This document shows, one piece after another, positions 29,347-39,287 of a DNA stretch of 64,000 nt. The position numbers were made by a program, and so were the translations under genes. The stretch covers positions 1,054,001 to 1,118,000 of the forward strand of contig NZ_OY762015.1 of the NCBI RefSeq assembly GCF_963665055.1, read 5' to 3'. Under the pieces are notes generated by a model. The model ran no database searches, had not been told where the DNA came from, and saw only the letters and a list, made by a program, of their open reading frames with translations. The first letter of the stretch is position 1. Every line of letters begins with the position of its first letter. Source of the DNA: an uncultured Methanobacterium sp. (GTDB taxonomy: Archaea > Methanobacteriota > Methanobacteria > Methanobacteriales > Methanobacteriaceae).

Positions 29347-30039
29347 ATGAAATGGTTATTAGTGGTAGTGGCAATTTTCCTGCTAATAGTAGGTTACGCA
29401 TATGTTTCGACCATGAACGGTCCAATCACACCGGAAGGTAGACTGGCATTTGTAAAAGTGGCCAACCCAGACATGTACCCTGGACACCTTCACTCCAAAA
29501 TGCTGGCAGGATACGCCAATGAAAGTGGTTCCAAATCTATTCTGGTGGTGCACTTTGCCGGTGACTCCAACTACCGCTGCTATAAAGAAGGGAACGTTGA
29601 AATACTGGAACTGGCCTTCGTGGACACCCAGGGTACCGGTGCAGAAGGAGCTACTAACTACTGGGATTCACTTAAAATAGCATTATTCGGCGCACCAGAT
29701 GGCCGATACCAGTACAAAACAGATGGAAAAGTTTTCAACAACCTGGATGACGCCATGAATTATTTGTACGCTATTGCTAAATCGAATGGTCAAAATGGAC
29801 CAATACCCATGTACTGGCATGGAACAGCCCGTAAAGACAATCCAATGTTTGCCCAGGGGTGTGGATTCCCATTATTCTTTGACATTTTAAGACATCAATA
29901 TGGAATCATACCAGCCTATGTGTACACTATAAGGGGAATGTTTATGCCATACTTCAAAGACCCCTATGCATCCTTTGAACTGCAACACGCCACCCAACTA
30001 CAAAACTATTACCAGGAAGGTATGATCAACTTCAGATAA
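29347..30039 (+). CDS. Membrane-anchored or exported hypothetical protein
   Basis: A 230-residue protein with one N-terminal hydrophobic helix (residues ~3-22), no lipobox, and a globular extracytoplasmic domain. The domain includes DMYPGHLHSKMLAGYANES, VVHFAGDSNYRCYKEGN, IPMYWHGTARKDNPMF and a final helix-rich part. Several His and two Cys could bind metal, but no known motif is seen. It has GAGGTAATTT before the ATG and a clear hairpin terminator after it. Relatively GC-rich compared with its flanks. Family not recognised. Confidence 0.65.
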   Translation: MKWLLVVVAIFLLIVGYAYVSTMNGPITPEGRLAFVKVANPDMYPGHLHSKMLAGYANESGSKSILVVHFAGDSNYRCYKEGNVEILELAFVDTQGTGAEGATNYWDSLKIALFGAPDGRYQYKTDGKVFNNLDDAMNYLYAIAKSNGQNGPIPMYWHGTARKDNPMFAQGCGFPLFFDILRHQYGIIPAYVYTIRGMFMPYFKDPYASFELQHATQLQNYYQEGMINFR

Positions 30040-30047
30040 AGCAATGA

Positions 30048-30094
30048 AAAGATGATTAATCCCCCAAGAGGGAGATCATCTTTGACATTTTTTT
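30048..30094 (+). terminator. Hairpin terminator of the exported-protein gene
   Basis: AAAGATGAT (30048-30056) pairs with ATCATCTTT (30075-30083), with an inner CCC/GGG pairing. A run of seven or more T follows from about 30088. Confidence 0.75.
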
Positions 30095-30119
30095 AAACCC
30101 CATTTTTTTAAAATATAAT

Positions 30120-31291
<1,172 letters not shown>

Positions 31292-31526
31292 TATTTTTGT
31301 ACAGAATTCTTTCAGCGGATAATGATTCAAATATAGAATTTATGATCCGTTTTGTCTTTAAAATTTATGAAAAAGGTAATATAAGTCTGGATTAATCTAA
31401 TTAGTGAGTAACTTTCATTCCTTTTAGTTTTCATTGGCGATGATTACTTTATAAACTTTCATGACTACATAATGGAGATTCTATGTTTTGCTATTTAGGT
31501 CAGCGATTTTTATATGAGAAATATAT

Positions 31527-31542
31527 TGTGACCAGCGTCACA
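31527..31542. promoter_or_regulatory. Palindrome TGTGAC-N4-GTCACA, operator candidate
   Basis: Perfect 6-bp arms separated by CAGC, ~150 bases before the surface-protein start and ~235 bases past the IS. Typical size for a dimeric regulator site. The rest of the 31292-31693 spacer shows nothing else. Confidence 0.4.
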
Positions 31543-31693
31543 TTTTAGTTGACAATAACAAAAGTTAAATATCTAAACAATATATTATTTTAATAACTGG
31601 TTATATCCACATTTTATTTCACTTTTAAATTATCAATGGTGATTAAAATTGGTATATCCACGTTTGAACGGGAAAAATAAAAGAGGTGAAAAA

Positions 31694-33001
31694 ATGAATA
31701 AAGTGCCAAAAAAATTGATATTAATTTTCCTAGTTCTTCTTTTTGGTTTGGTTCTAGTTGGAGCAGCAAGTGCTGCTGATGACTCTCCAGTAGTCACTGC
31801 AGTTGATCCTGCTAACTGTGCTACTGACGTAGATCAAAATCAAGAGATAACCGTTACTTTTAATGAGGATGTTCAGCCCGGTAGTAATTATAATGGTATA
31901 GCGGTCCATAGTTCAAGTGGACAGGGATACTCAATTACTAAAGTTCTCGAGGGGAACGAATTGACTATTAAAGGTAATGTCAAATGGACTGCTGGAACAA
32001 CATTTGAGATATTGATACCTAAAAATGCGGTTCGAAACAAAGAAGGTGATCAAAATGAAAATTTATTCACATCTAGCTTCACTGCTAGTTCTGGACCTTC
32101 TGTTGTAAGTTTTGATCCAACTGATGGAACTAGTAATGTACAAACAAATAAACAGATTGTTGTAACTTTCAGTGAGGATATTCAGCCCGGAACTAACTAT
32201 CAGGGAATTACTGTGCGTAATGCCACAACTGGCCAGGGATATTCACTTACTAAGAGCATAGTTGGAAATCAGCTATTCCTCTCAGGTAAATGGACCCGTG
32301 GAACAACTTTTGAAATATTGATACCTAAAAATGCTGTTTCAGATCTGGATGGTAATGGCAATGCATACATTAACACATCTAAATTTACTGCTTCGCAAGT
32401 GAGTTTTGATCCAGCCAATGGTGCTGCTGATGTTGACCAGAATAAACAGATAACAGCTACATTCAATTATTTATTGACTGCAGGGCCTAATTTCAATAGT
32501 ATTACTGTTTACACTATAAGTGGACAGGGCTACACAATAACCAAAACCATCGTGGGAAACAAACTATTAATCACGGGTAAATGGACACCAGGTACAACAT
32601 TTGAGATATTGATACCTACAAATGCAATTTTAGATCCATTTGGCAACCCTAATTCTGTGGCTTACACATCCACATTCACTGCTAGTTCTGGGCCTTCTGT
32701 TGTAAGTTTTGATCCAGTTAATGGTGCTACCAATGTTGCCAGAAATAAACAGATAGTGATTACATTCAGTGAAGATATCCAAGCAGGTACTAACTACCAT
32801 TCAATAACCGTGCGAAATGCAACAACTGGGCAGGGATACTCCATAACAAAATCTATCACTGGAAACCAGTTATTCCTCACGGGTAATTGGACACCTGGAA
32901 CAACTTTTGAAATAGTGATACCCAAAAATGCAATCAAAGACACAGATGGAAATTCCAACGCAAATATCTATACGTCTACTTTCACTGTAGCAACATCCTA
33001 A
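31694..33001 (+). CDS. Secreted surface protein with four Ig-like (Big_5/SbsA) repeats
   Basis: A 435-residue exported protein. The start at 31694 has AAGAGGTGAAAAA upstream and gives a textbook signal peptide (Lys-rich start, long hydrophobic core, cleavage after AASA). Four ~100-residue repeats follow, each opening with VSFDP-(x)-NGA-type text, then a strand of the VTFSEDIQPG type, a GQGYS(I/L)TK strand, and ending TTFEILIPKNA. They match Big_5/SbsA Ig-like folds. No membrane anchor or C-terminal sorting tail is visible, so it is either secreted or bound through other surface parts. Strong hairpin terminator downstream. Confidence 0.82.
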   Translation: MNKVPKKLILIFLVLLFGLVLVGAASAADDSPVVTAVDPANCATDVDQNQEITVTFNEDVQPGSNYNGIAVHSSSGQGYSITKVLEGNELTIKGNVKWTAGTTFEILIPKNAVRNKEGDQNENLFTSSFTASSGPSVVSFDPTDGTSNVQTNKQIVVTFSEDIQPGTNYQGITVRNATTGQGYSLTKSIVGNQLFLSGKWTRGTTFEILIPKNAVSDLDGNGNAYINTSKFTASQVSFDPANGAADVDQNKQITATFNYLLTAGPNFNSITVYTISGQGYTITKTIVGNKLLITGKWTPGTTFEILIPTNAILDPFGNPNSVAYTSTFTASSGPSVVSFDPVNGATNVARNKQIVITFSEDIQAGTNYHSITVRNATTGQGYSITKSITGNQLFLTGNWTPGTTFEIVIPKNAIKDTDGNSNANIYTSTFTVATS

Positions 33002-33005
33002 ACAA

Positions 33006-33033
33006 AAAAGGAAGTATTTCCTTTTCTTTTTTT
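33006..33033 (+). terminator. Hairpin terminator after the surface-protein gene
   Basis: AAAAGGAA (33006-33013) and TTCCTTTT (33018-33025) around a GTAT loop, followed by a T-rich run. Confidence 0.7.
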
Positions 33034-33290
33034 ATTATAAGATATTGATTATTATTTCAGTTTTCGATTTTTGTGATTTGATAAACATTTTTTTTCTATT
33101 CTTGTTCAAGTTCATCATTTTCTCAAATAGAAACCTAAAATCTTTTATTATAAAGGGAGCATACCATTTCCTATTACAATATAAGAAAACTTTAATAGGA
33201 AATACTATAAAGAAACAATAGCAAAATATAGATATTAAATCAAAAAATAGCATAATTAAATATCTTCGATAAAACATTGGGGTTGATTCA

Positions 33291-33944
33291 ATGAATATCT
33301 TATCAATTACAAACTCAACCATACATGACGTGAAAATAATTAAATTTGCCAGATTTAATGACAATAGAGGTTATTTCACGGAAACTTTCAGAAGATCTGA
33401 TCTTTTTAACCATCCGGAATTAGCTGGAATGAAAAATATAGATTTTGTTCAGGCCAATGAAAGTTTTTCTAAAAAAGGAGTAGTTAGAGGATTACATTTT
33501 CAATGGAATCCACATATGGGCAAATTAGTCAGAACTATTAAAGGGCATATGGTGGACTTATTTTTGGATATTAGGAAAAATTCTCCAACTTATGGGAAAA
33601 TTGCAGCATATGATATGCCTGCATCTGAAAAAAATGATTATGATGAGTGGATTTGGATACCTCCAGGTTTTGCACATGGAAATTATTTTAAGGATAATAC
33701 CATCATAGAATATTTCTGCTCTGGAGAGTACAGCCCGGATTGTGAAGCTGGGATTAGTGTCTTGTCCAAAGATTTAGACTGGTCATTATGCCCTAAAAAC
33801 CTTAAAGATGGGTTTGAGGAGATTTTAAAGAATATTATCATCAGTGAAAAAGACAGGGATGCAATGACATTAAACCAATGGGATGCAGATGACCGTTCAG
33901 ATAATTTTGTTTATGATGAACTGAAAAAACTAGGGGTGTTTTAA
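33291..33944 (+). CDS. RmlC-like sugar 3,5-epimerase (cupin)
   Basis: A 217-residue member of the dTDP-4-dehydrorhamnose 3,5-epimerase family. Conserved parts are FNDNRGYFTETFRRSDLF, FVQANESFSKKGVVRGLHFQ (catalytic His), HMVDLFLDIRKNSPTYGK and WIWIPPGFAHGNYF. It would epimerise C3 and/or C5 of a 4-keto-6-deoxy nucleotide sugar. GGGGTTGATTC precedes the ATG. It is first in a tight five-gene operon; the dTDP-glucose pyrophosphorylase RmlA is encoded 13 kb away, while no RmlB lies in the window. The C-terminal extension (~185-217) is longer than in the shortest RmlC proteins. Confidence 0.88.
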   Translation: MNILSITNSTIHDVKIIKFARFNDNRGYFTETFRRSDLFNHPELAGMKNIDFVQANESFSKKGVVRGLHFQWNPHMGKLVRTIKGHMVDLFLDIRKNSPTYGKIAAYDMPASEKNDYDEWIWIPPGFAHGNYFKDNTIIEYFCSGEYSPDCEAGISVLSKDLDWSLCPKNLKDGFEEILKNIIISEKDRDAMTLNQWDADDRSDNFVYDELKKLGVF

Positions 33945-34664
33945 ATTTTTAATCCAGAGAAAATAGTTTTTACTGGTGGTTCAGGTCTTTTAGGTTCTGA
34001 AATCAAAAAAATACTCCCAAGTATGAATTATCCAACTTCCAATGAATTTGATGTGACAAACTTAAATCAAATGGATGATTTTCTAGAAAAAGGGAATTAT
34101 GATACAATTGTTCATGCAGCCGCATTCACATCACCGCCAAAGGTAGAGGAATATCCTGTGCAGGCACTTGATATAAATGTTATTGGAACATCAAATATCG
34201 TGAAATTATGCATTAAACATGACCTTAAATTAATATATGTCTCAACAGATTATGTTTTTAAAGGAGATAAAGGTAATTATCATGAAGATGACCCTGTTTA
34301 TCCTGTGAATAAATATGCATGGTCCAAGTTAGGCGGGGAGTGTTCTGTTAAGATGTATGATAACGCAGTTATAATAAGAACTTCTTTTGGTCCAAATGTT
34401 TTCCCATATGATAATGCTTTCAGTGATCAATGGACAAGCAGGGAATGTGTCTCAAATATTGCTAAAAAAATAGTTAATGTGATAAAATCTGATTTTACAG
34501 GTATTGTTCATTTAGGTTCGAAGAGAAGGACCGTGCTTGAATATGCGGAGAGTTTGGATGATACTAAGCTTATTGGAAAAAATTCTATTAAAGATGTGCC
34601 ATTTAATGTGCCAGTTGACACTTCCCTAAATGTGGATAAATATAATAGATTAATAGGGGATTAA
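33945..34664 (+). CDS. RmlD-like SDR sugar reductase, apparent ATT start
   Basis: An SDR-family protein of 239 residues. The NAD(P)-binding motif VFTGGSGLLGSEI starts at about the eighth codon after the upstream stop, and the active site YAWSK is present, with HAAAFTSPPKVEEYP typical of RmlD. The first in-frame ATG (34023) would remove the nucleotide-binding motif. The upstream gene ends TAA at 33942-33944 in the same frame, so no ATG, GTG or TTG is available. An ATT immediately after the TAA, with AGGGGTG six bases before it, is the best start. It is shorter than most RmlD proteins (~280). It would reduce a 4-keto sugar nucleotide. Confidence 0.78.
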   Translation: MFNPEKIVFTGGSGLLGSEIKKILPSMNYPTSNEFDVTNLNQMDDFLEKGNYDTIVHAAAFTSPPKVEEYPVQALDINVIGTSNIVKLCIKHDLKLIYVSTDYVFKGDKGNYHEDDPVYPVNKYAWSKLGGECSVKMYDNAVIIRTSFGPNVFPYDNAFSDQWTSRECVSNIAKKIVNVIKSDFTGIVHLGSKRRTVLEYAESLDDTKLIGKNSIKDVPFNVPVDTSLNVDKYNRLIGD

Positions 34665-34668
34665 AAAA

Positions 34669-35634
34669 ATGAAAATTTTGATTGCAGGAGGAGCGGGATA
34701 CATAGGTTCATCCCTTGCGCCGGAGTTAATTGAACGTGGCTATGAAGTTGAAGTAATCGACTTATTCTGGTTTGGAGATTATTTGCCTGAAGAGGTTAAA
34801 AAAACCAAAAAAGACCTTTTCAGTTGCACGGTCAGTGATCTGGAAGATTTCGATCAGATAATTTTTTTAGCCGGCCTTTCAAATGATCCTATGGCAGAGT
34901 TCAGTCCTAAAAAGAATTTCATTGATAACGGTGCACTTCCATCTTATCTGGCCTTTTTAGCCAAGAAAGCCAATATAGAAAGATTTATATATGCATCTTC
35001 TTGTTCAGTTTACGGTTACACAGTTGATAAGCTCTATGATGAGGAAAGTCCGGTTACCAGCAACTATCCTTATGGAATTTCTAAATTACAGGGTGAAAGG
35101 GGATGTCTCCAGTTGCAAGATGATGATTTTTCAGTGATAGCTTTAAGGCAGGGAACCATTTGTGGATACAGCCCCCGGATGAGACTTGACTTAATAGTAA
35201 ACACCATGTTCAAGACTGCCATGATGGAGGGGAAAATCACAGTTAATAATCCTTCTATCTGGAGGCCAATATATGATATAAGGGACTGCACTAATGGTTT
35301 CATCAGGGCAGTACAGGCCAATGATTCCATAAATGGAGTTTTCAATGTTTCATCAGGAAACTACACAGTGGGACAAGTTGCTGATATGATAAAAATAGAA
35401 CTTGAGGAATTAACAGGTGCTAAAATAGGAATCGAGATAAAGAATATCCAAGATTTCCGTAATTACAAGGTAAAAACAGATAAAGCAAGCACAATATTAG
35501 GATTCCAACCTCAATACGAAGTTAAAGACATTATTCACCAGTTATATGATAACCGAGAAAAATTTAGTGATTTTGAGAACAATAAGTATTACAATATTGA
35601 AGTGTTTAAAGAATTAGTTAATTCAGAAAAATAA
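34669..35634 (+). CDS. NAD-dependent nucleotide-sugar epimerase/dehydratase
   Basis: A 321-residue extended SDR enzyme. The Rossmann motif GGAGYIGSSLAPELIERGYEV opens the protein, the catalytic Ser/Tyr/Lys set lies in YASSCSVYG and YPYGISKLQGE, and the substrate loop includes WRPIYDIRDCTNGF. It acts on a nucleoside-diphosphate sugar as epimerase, dehydratase or reductase; the exact reaction cannot be read. AGGGGA before the ATG and a four-base gap to the preceding gene show tight co-expression. Confidence 0.85.
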   Translation: MKILIAGGAGYIGSSLAPELIERGYEVEVIDLFWFGDYLPEEVKKTKKDLFSCTVSDLEDFDQIIFLAGLSNDPMAEFSPKKNFIDNGALPSYLAFLAKKANIERFIYASSCSVYGYTVDKLYDEESPVTSNYPYGISKLQGERGCLQLQDDDFSVIALRQGTICGYSPRMRLDLIVNTMFKTAMMEGKITVNNPSIWRPIYDIRDCTNGFIRAVQANDSINGVFNVSSGNYTVGQVADMIKIELEELTGAKIGIEIKNIQDFRNYKVKTDKASTILGFQPQYEVKDIIHQLYDNREKFSDFENNKYYNIEVFKELVNSEK

Positions 35635-35696
35635 TCTAATAATTGATTTTTTTTAATTATTATCCTTTTTATTTTAAAAAACTTGAAGTGAAAAAA

Positions 35697-36383
35697 ATGA
35701 TCTATTTCAAAGGATGTGTTGTCAGAGAAAAGCTCCATAACATCTCAAAATCTACAGAAATTTTATTGAATCGGACTAATACTGAATATGAGATTTTAAA
35801 AAATGAGAAATGCTGTGGTTCTTTTTTGTTGAGAACTGGATTTGTAGATGATGCCCTCCAGATCATGGGTGAAACATTACAGGATATACAGGGTGAAAAA
35901 ATACTTGTATCATGTGCAGGTTGTTATAACACACTGAAAAATGATTATAAGAATATTTTGGATGTGAAAATTGATGTTGTCCACACTTCTCAATTTTTTT
36001 GCAGTTTAGTCAATGAGGGTAAATTAAGTGTAAAAAAAATAGATAAAAAGGTCACTTATCATGATCCTTGTCACCTTGGGAGACACTGTGGAGAATATGA
36101 AGCACCAAGGAAACTTTTGAATCAGGTTGCTGATCTGGTGGAGATGGAAAGAAATAGGGAAGGATCAATGTGTTGCGGTTCTGGTGGTGGATTTCGAGCT
36201 TTAAACCCAAAATTAGCCAGAAAAATTGCTAAAATAAGGTTAAATGACGCATCTGAAATTGGGGCTGATTATTTAACTACAACCTGCTCTTTCTGCAATC
36301 TTAACCTCAACTCCGTTGTTAGTGGTAAGAAAAAAATCCTTGACATTTCTGAAATAATGTTAATGGGGTTGAATGATGAATAA
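35697..36383 (+). CDS. LutA/HdrB-like CCG-domain Fe-S protein
   Basis: A 228-residue protein with two CCG (cysteine-rich) domains, as in LutA, GlpC and HdrB. The first has GCVVRE, NEKCCGSFLLRTGF and SCAGCYNTLK. The second has YHDPCHLGRHCG, SMCCGSGGGFR and TTTCSFCNLNL. Such CCG sites bind a 4Fe-4S cluster (noncubane in HdrB) and act in 2-electron oxidoreduction. The start at 35697 has GAAGTGAAA upstream; an earlier in-frame start lacks one. It overlaps the next gene, a LutB-like protein, so the two form a complex. A redox partner for the sugar enzymes upstream is an inference. Confidence 0.82.
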   Translation: MIYFKGCVVREKLHNISKSTEILLNRTNTEYEILKNEKCCGSFLLRTGFVDDALQIMGETLQDIQGEKILVSCAGCYNTLKNDYKNILDVKIDVVHTSQFFCSLVNEGKLSVKKIDKKVTYHDPCHLGRHCGEYEAPRKLLNQVADLVEMERNREGSMCCGSGGGFRALNPKLARKIAKIRLNDASEIGADYLTTTCSFCNLNLNSVVSGKKKILDISEIMLMGLNDE

Positions 36384-37575
36384 ATCTGAAATTGAAACCA
36401 TGAGGAGATCTTTCAAAGTTTTACAATCCCGGAAAAAAATATTTTCAGGTAATAAAAGAGTGGTGGATCTCGAAGATCACGTTAAACAGATCAGAAAAAA
36501 CTCCATATCCAATTTAGAAGAACTTAAAATCACAGCTAAAAAAAGTTTGGAAGAAAATGGTGTTGAAGTTATTTTTGCTGAAGATGCCAATATGACTTTA
36601 AAAGAAATCTATAAAATAATAAAAAATGAATCCATTGTTGCCAAATCTAAGTCCAACACTCTAAATGAAATTGGCATGGGCAATTTTTTAAAGAATAAAG
36701 GTATTGAACTTATAGAAACAGATGTGGGAGATCGGATAATCCAACTTTATGGGGAGAACGGTTTTTCATCACACCCTACCGGACCCGCCTCACATTTAAA
36801 CATAGATAAAATAGCCCAAATTGTTTCTGAACATTTTGGTGAGGATGTTAAGTCAGAACCAAGAGCTATTCTTGATATGATAAAAAAGGAGATCTTAGAT
36901 AAACTTGAAATGTGCAATGTGGGAATTACAGGTGCTAATGCATTGGCAGCAGAAGATGGTTCGGTTGTAATGGTTCATAATGAAGGAAACATAAGTTTGG
37001 TATCGATGAAAGATATTCATATCATTGTGGTTGGTATTGATAAACTGGTTAAGACAATTGAAGAAGGCATTTCTATTGCTAAATTGGAGACTATGTATGC
37101 CACAGGGTCCAAGGTTCCATCAAGTATTAATGTTTTATCTTCTCCCTCAAAGACTGCTGATATTGAAAAGACTATAATAAGGGATATGTATGGTTCAAAG
37201 AGGATGGTTGTTATTTTTCTTGACAATGGCCGTAGCAGTGCTTTTGAGGAATGCTTATGGTGTATTGGATGTGGTAGTTGTATTTTATCATGCCCAATTT
37301 ATAATTTAATGGGGCCTGATTTTGGATATAAAAGTTATCTCGGGGGTAGGGGAGTAGTACTGAGTCGGTTTATTAAGAATAAAGAAGTATGTTTTAAATC
37401 AGGCCTTTTTTCATGCACTCTTTGTGGTTTATGTACAGTTGAATGTCCAGTTGATATTCCGACTAATGTCATGATTGAAAAATTACGATCAGAACTTGTA
37501 ATGACGGGTTTGATCGAAGAAAAACACCAAATAATTAAAAATAGGCTTAAGGAAAACTTTTCACCTTTTCAATGA
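36373..37575 (+). CDS. LutB-like LUD-domain ferredoxin-type protein
   Basis: A 400-residue protein of the LutB type. An LUD domain spans ~50-300 with SKSNTLNEIGMGNFLKNKG, FSSHPTGPASHLNID and MCNVGITGANALAAEDGS. The C-terminal part binds two 4Fe-4S clusters (CLWCIGCGSCILSCP and CTLCGLCTVECPVD). In bacteria LutABC oxidises L-lactate; no LutC-only gene is present here. The first 10 bases overlap the LutA-like gene. It ends the operon. With nucleotide-sugar genes upstream, it may oxidise or reduce a sugar-derived hydroxy/keto acid; this is inference. Confidence 0.83.
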   Translation: MMNKSEIETMRRSFKVLQSRKKIFSGNKRVVDLEDHVKQIRKNSISNLEELKITAKKSLEENGVEVIFAEDANMTLKEIYKIIKNESIVAKSKSNTLNEIGMGNFLKNKGIELIETDVGDRIIQLYGENGFSSHPTGPASHLNIDKIAQIVSEHFGEDVKSEPRAILDMIKKEILDKLEMCNVGITGANALAAEDGSVVMVHNEGNISLVSMKDIHIIVVGIDKLVKTIEEGISIAKLETMYATGSKVPSSINVLSSPSKTADIEKTIIRDMYGSKRMVVIFLDNGRSSAFEECLWCIGCGSCILSCPIYNLMGPDFGYKSYLGGRGVVLSRFIKNKEVCFKSGLFSCTLCGLCTVECPVDIPTNVMIEKLRSELVMTGLIEEKHQIIKNRLKENFSPFQ

Positions 37576-38012
37576 TCATCATCTGATCATATGTATTTTC
37601 AAGTGCAAATATCTCAAACTATCTTCCCCTATTTGTTCCATTTTGAAAGGAATTACCAAGATATAGATAACTTTCAACAACCACTAAATTCACAGATCAA
37701 AAAATTTAAAAATTAAATAGATTCGGGGTCCTGTTTCATGATCATATTGGTAATGTTTTGACGTTTTTTGAACCTATATTTTATCATTAATCTCATTTAA
37801 TCATGTAATAAATAGATTATCATGGAAATAATCACTTAATATGCTCATATTAAACATTTTTTTTCATTCTTTTCTCGCACCTTCAATTTTGTAAAATTTA
37901 AATTTACCTGAGATGATGAAATGTAGACTAAAACATGTAAAAGTATCAACCCCTCCAATTTCAAGTGTCAAGATTTAATGTCACATAATTATAATACTAC
38001 AGACAAATTGTC
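37576..38012. other. 437-bp spacer, nothing recognised
   Basis: AT-rich. No gene, hairpin terminator or repeat that I can support. Confidence 0.35.
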
Positions 38013-38956
38013 ATGGTAAATCTATTAATATATGGGAGGCTTTATTTGGAGAATCTAATCAACAGGGGACAGCTAAAAAAAGAATTATTCACGTTCTTAG
38101 CCATTACTTTCATAGCAACCTATCTTCTTCAGTTTTATATTTATCACATTGCGGTTACATACCCTCTCCACGATCAACTGTATGGAGTACCACCCTGGCA
38201 ATGAGCATGTTCATACCTGCAACCAGTGCCATTATCTGCATGATCTACTTCAAATCCAGTGCCCTCACCAGGGAAACTAAAATAGTATTCACATTTTTCC
38301 TCCTCTCGCAGTTCTATTTGCCTATGAAAACTACTGCGGACCAGTTATGAGGAGTGTGATAAACCTGCCGGTTCTTTCAACCATCCTTGCAGTTGTTGGA
38401 ATGATAACTGTAATCGTTCTGAACCTGAAAAAGAAGACTCGTAAAGGTCTGTCTGCTTCAAAACTATCCTTCGGTTGCAATCGTAAATACTACCTTATTT
38501 TGCCATTGATTATTTTGGGTATACTTATCCTTGAATCTGTTATTCTTTATCTAACTGGATTTGGTTTACCTTTGGATGATTTTAACATTTATGAGTTTCT
38601 AGGTGGATATAAAGGTGTTCTGGTACTGGGAATTATATGGGGCATCTGGCATTACCCCATGAATGCCATGGGATACAATTTCCCCGGACAACCCATTCTG
38701 GGCAATGCCCTGATGACAGTATTCACCATCATCTTTGGCATTATCTTAAGCTACGCAGTGCTAAAAGACCGGGAGTATCTGGATAGCTGTAATAATGCAT
38801 CTGATCAACAATAAACTTGCGGCTGTTGTTGCAGTATACATTGCCTATTCCACCGATGCCATCCTGGTCAACACCCTGAGCTGTGTGATTCTGGGAATAT
38901 TTGCCCTGGTGATTTTAAGATCTAAAGTGTGGGGGCAAGTTGTAAAAGTTTCATAA
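38013..38956 (+). pseudogene. Broken CPBP (CAAX-type) intramembrane protease
   Basis: Pieces in different frames join into one CPBP-family membrane protein: 38013-38204 (…YGVPPW), then MSMFIPATSAIICMIYFKSS from 38201, then a frame change near 38312 into LFAYENYCGPVMRSV and the 38347 segment. This carries GIIWGIWHYPMNAMGYNFPG, the HxxP motif. A third shift near 38775 leads to SIWIAVIMHLINNKLA, the last conserved block, ending at 38956. The EExxxR glutamate motif that should precede GIIWGIWH is missing. Three frameshifts and loss of a catalytic motif make it inactive. CPBP proteins process prenylated proteins or peptides, or give phage/bacteriocin immunity. Confidence 0.8.
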
Positions 38957-39184
38957 AAATTCCCTGAGAACATCCTAAAACCCTTAATTATTATTAAAAT
39001 TACTTTAAAGGGAACCTCTTGTAGGGACTATTATTTTTATTTTTTATTTTTTTTAGTATTATTAATTCGTCTTTATTTAGTGAAATAATGATAATAAACC
39101 AGTTTAATATAGATTTAACAGTTTAAAATCCTTTAAATTTGTAGGTTCCTGTTGTAAAAAAGATGTAGTGGGTTCCCTTCATGT

Positions 39185-39200
39185 ATGTAATCGATTACAT
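39185..39200. promoter_or_regulatory. 16-bp perfect palindrome ATGTAATCGATTACAT
   Basis: Lies ~90-105 bases upstream of the adhesin start and ~40 bases before a TATA-like GTTTAAAT at 39240. A likely operator for a dimeric regulator of the adhesin gene. Confidence 0.55.
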
Positions 39201-39287
39201 ATTTTAATCTGTTTGGGGAGCTATTTTTTTTAAAATAAACGTTTAAATCAAAAATAGTATTAAGTATGAATATGTTATGAAAGAGCA

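Noticed and set aside
36373..37575. L-lactate utilisation operon (LutABC)
   Set aside because: Only LutA- and LutB-like genes are present, inside a nucleotide-sugar operon; the lactate role is not supported.
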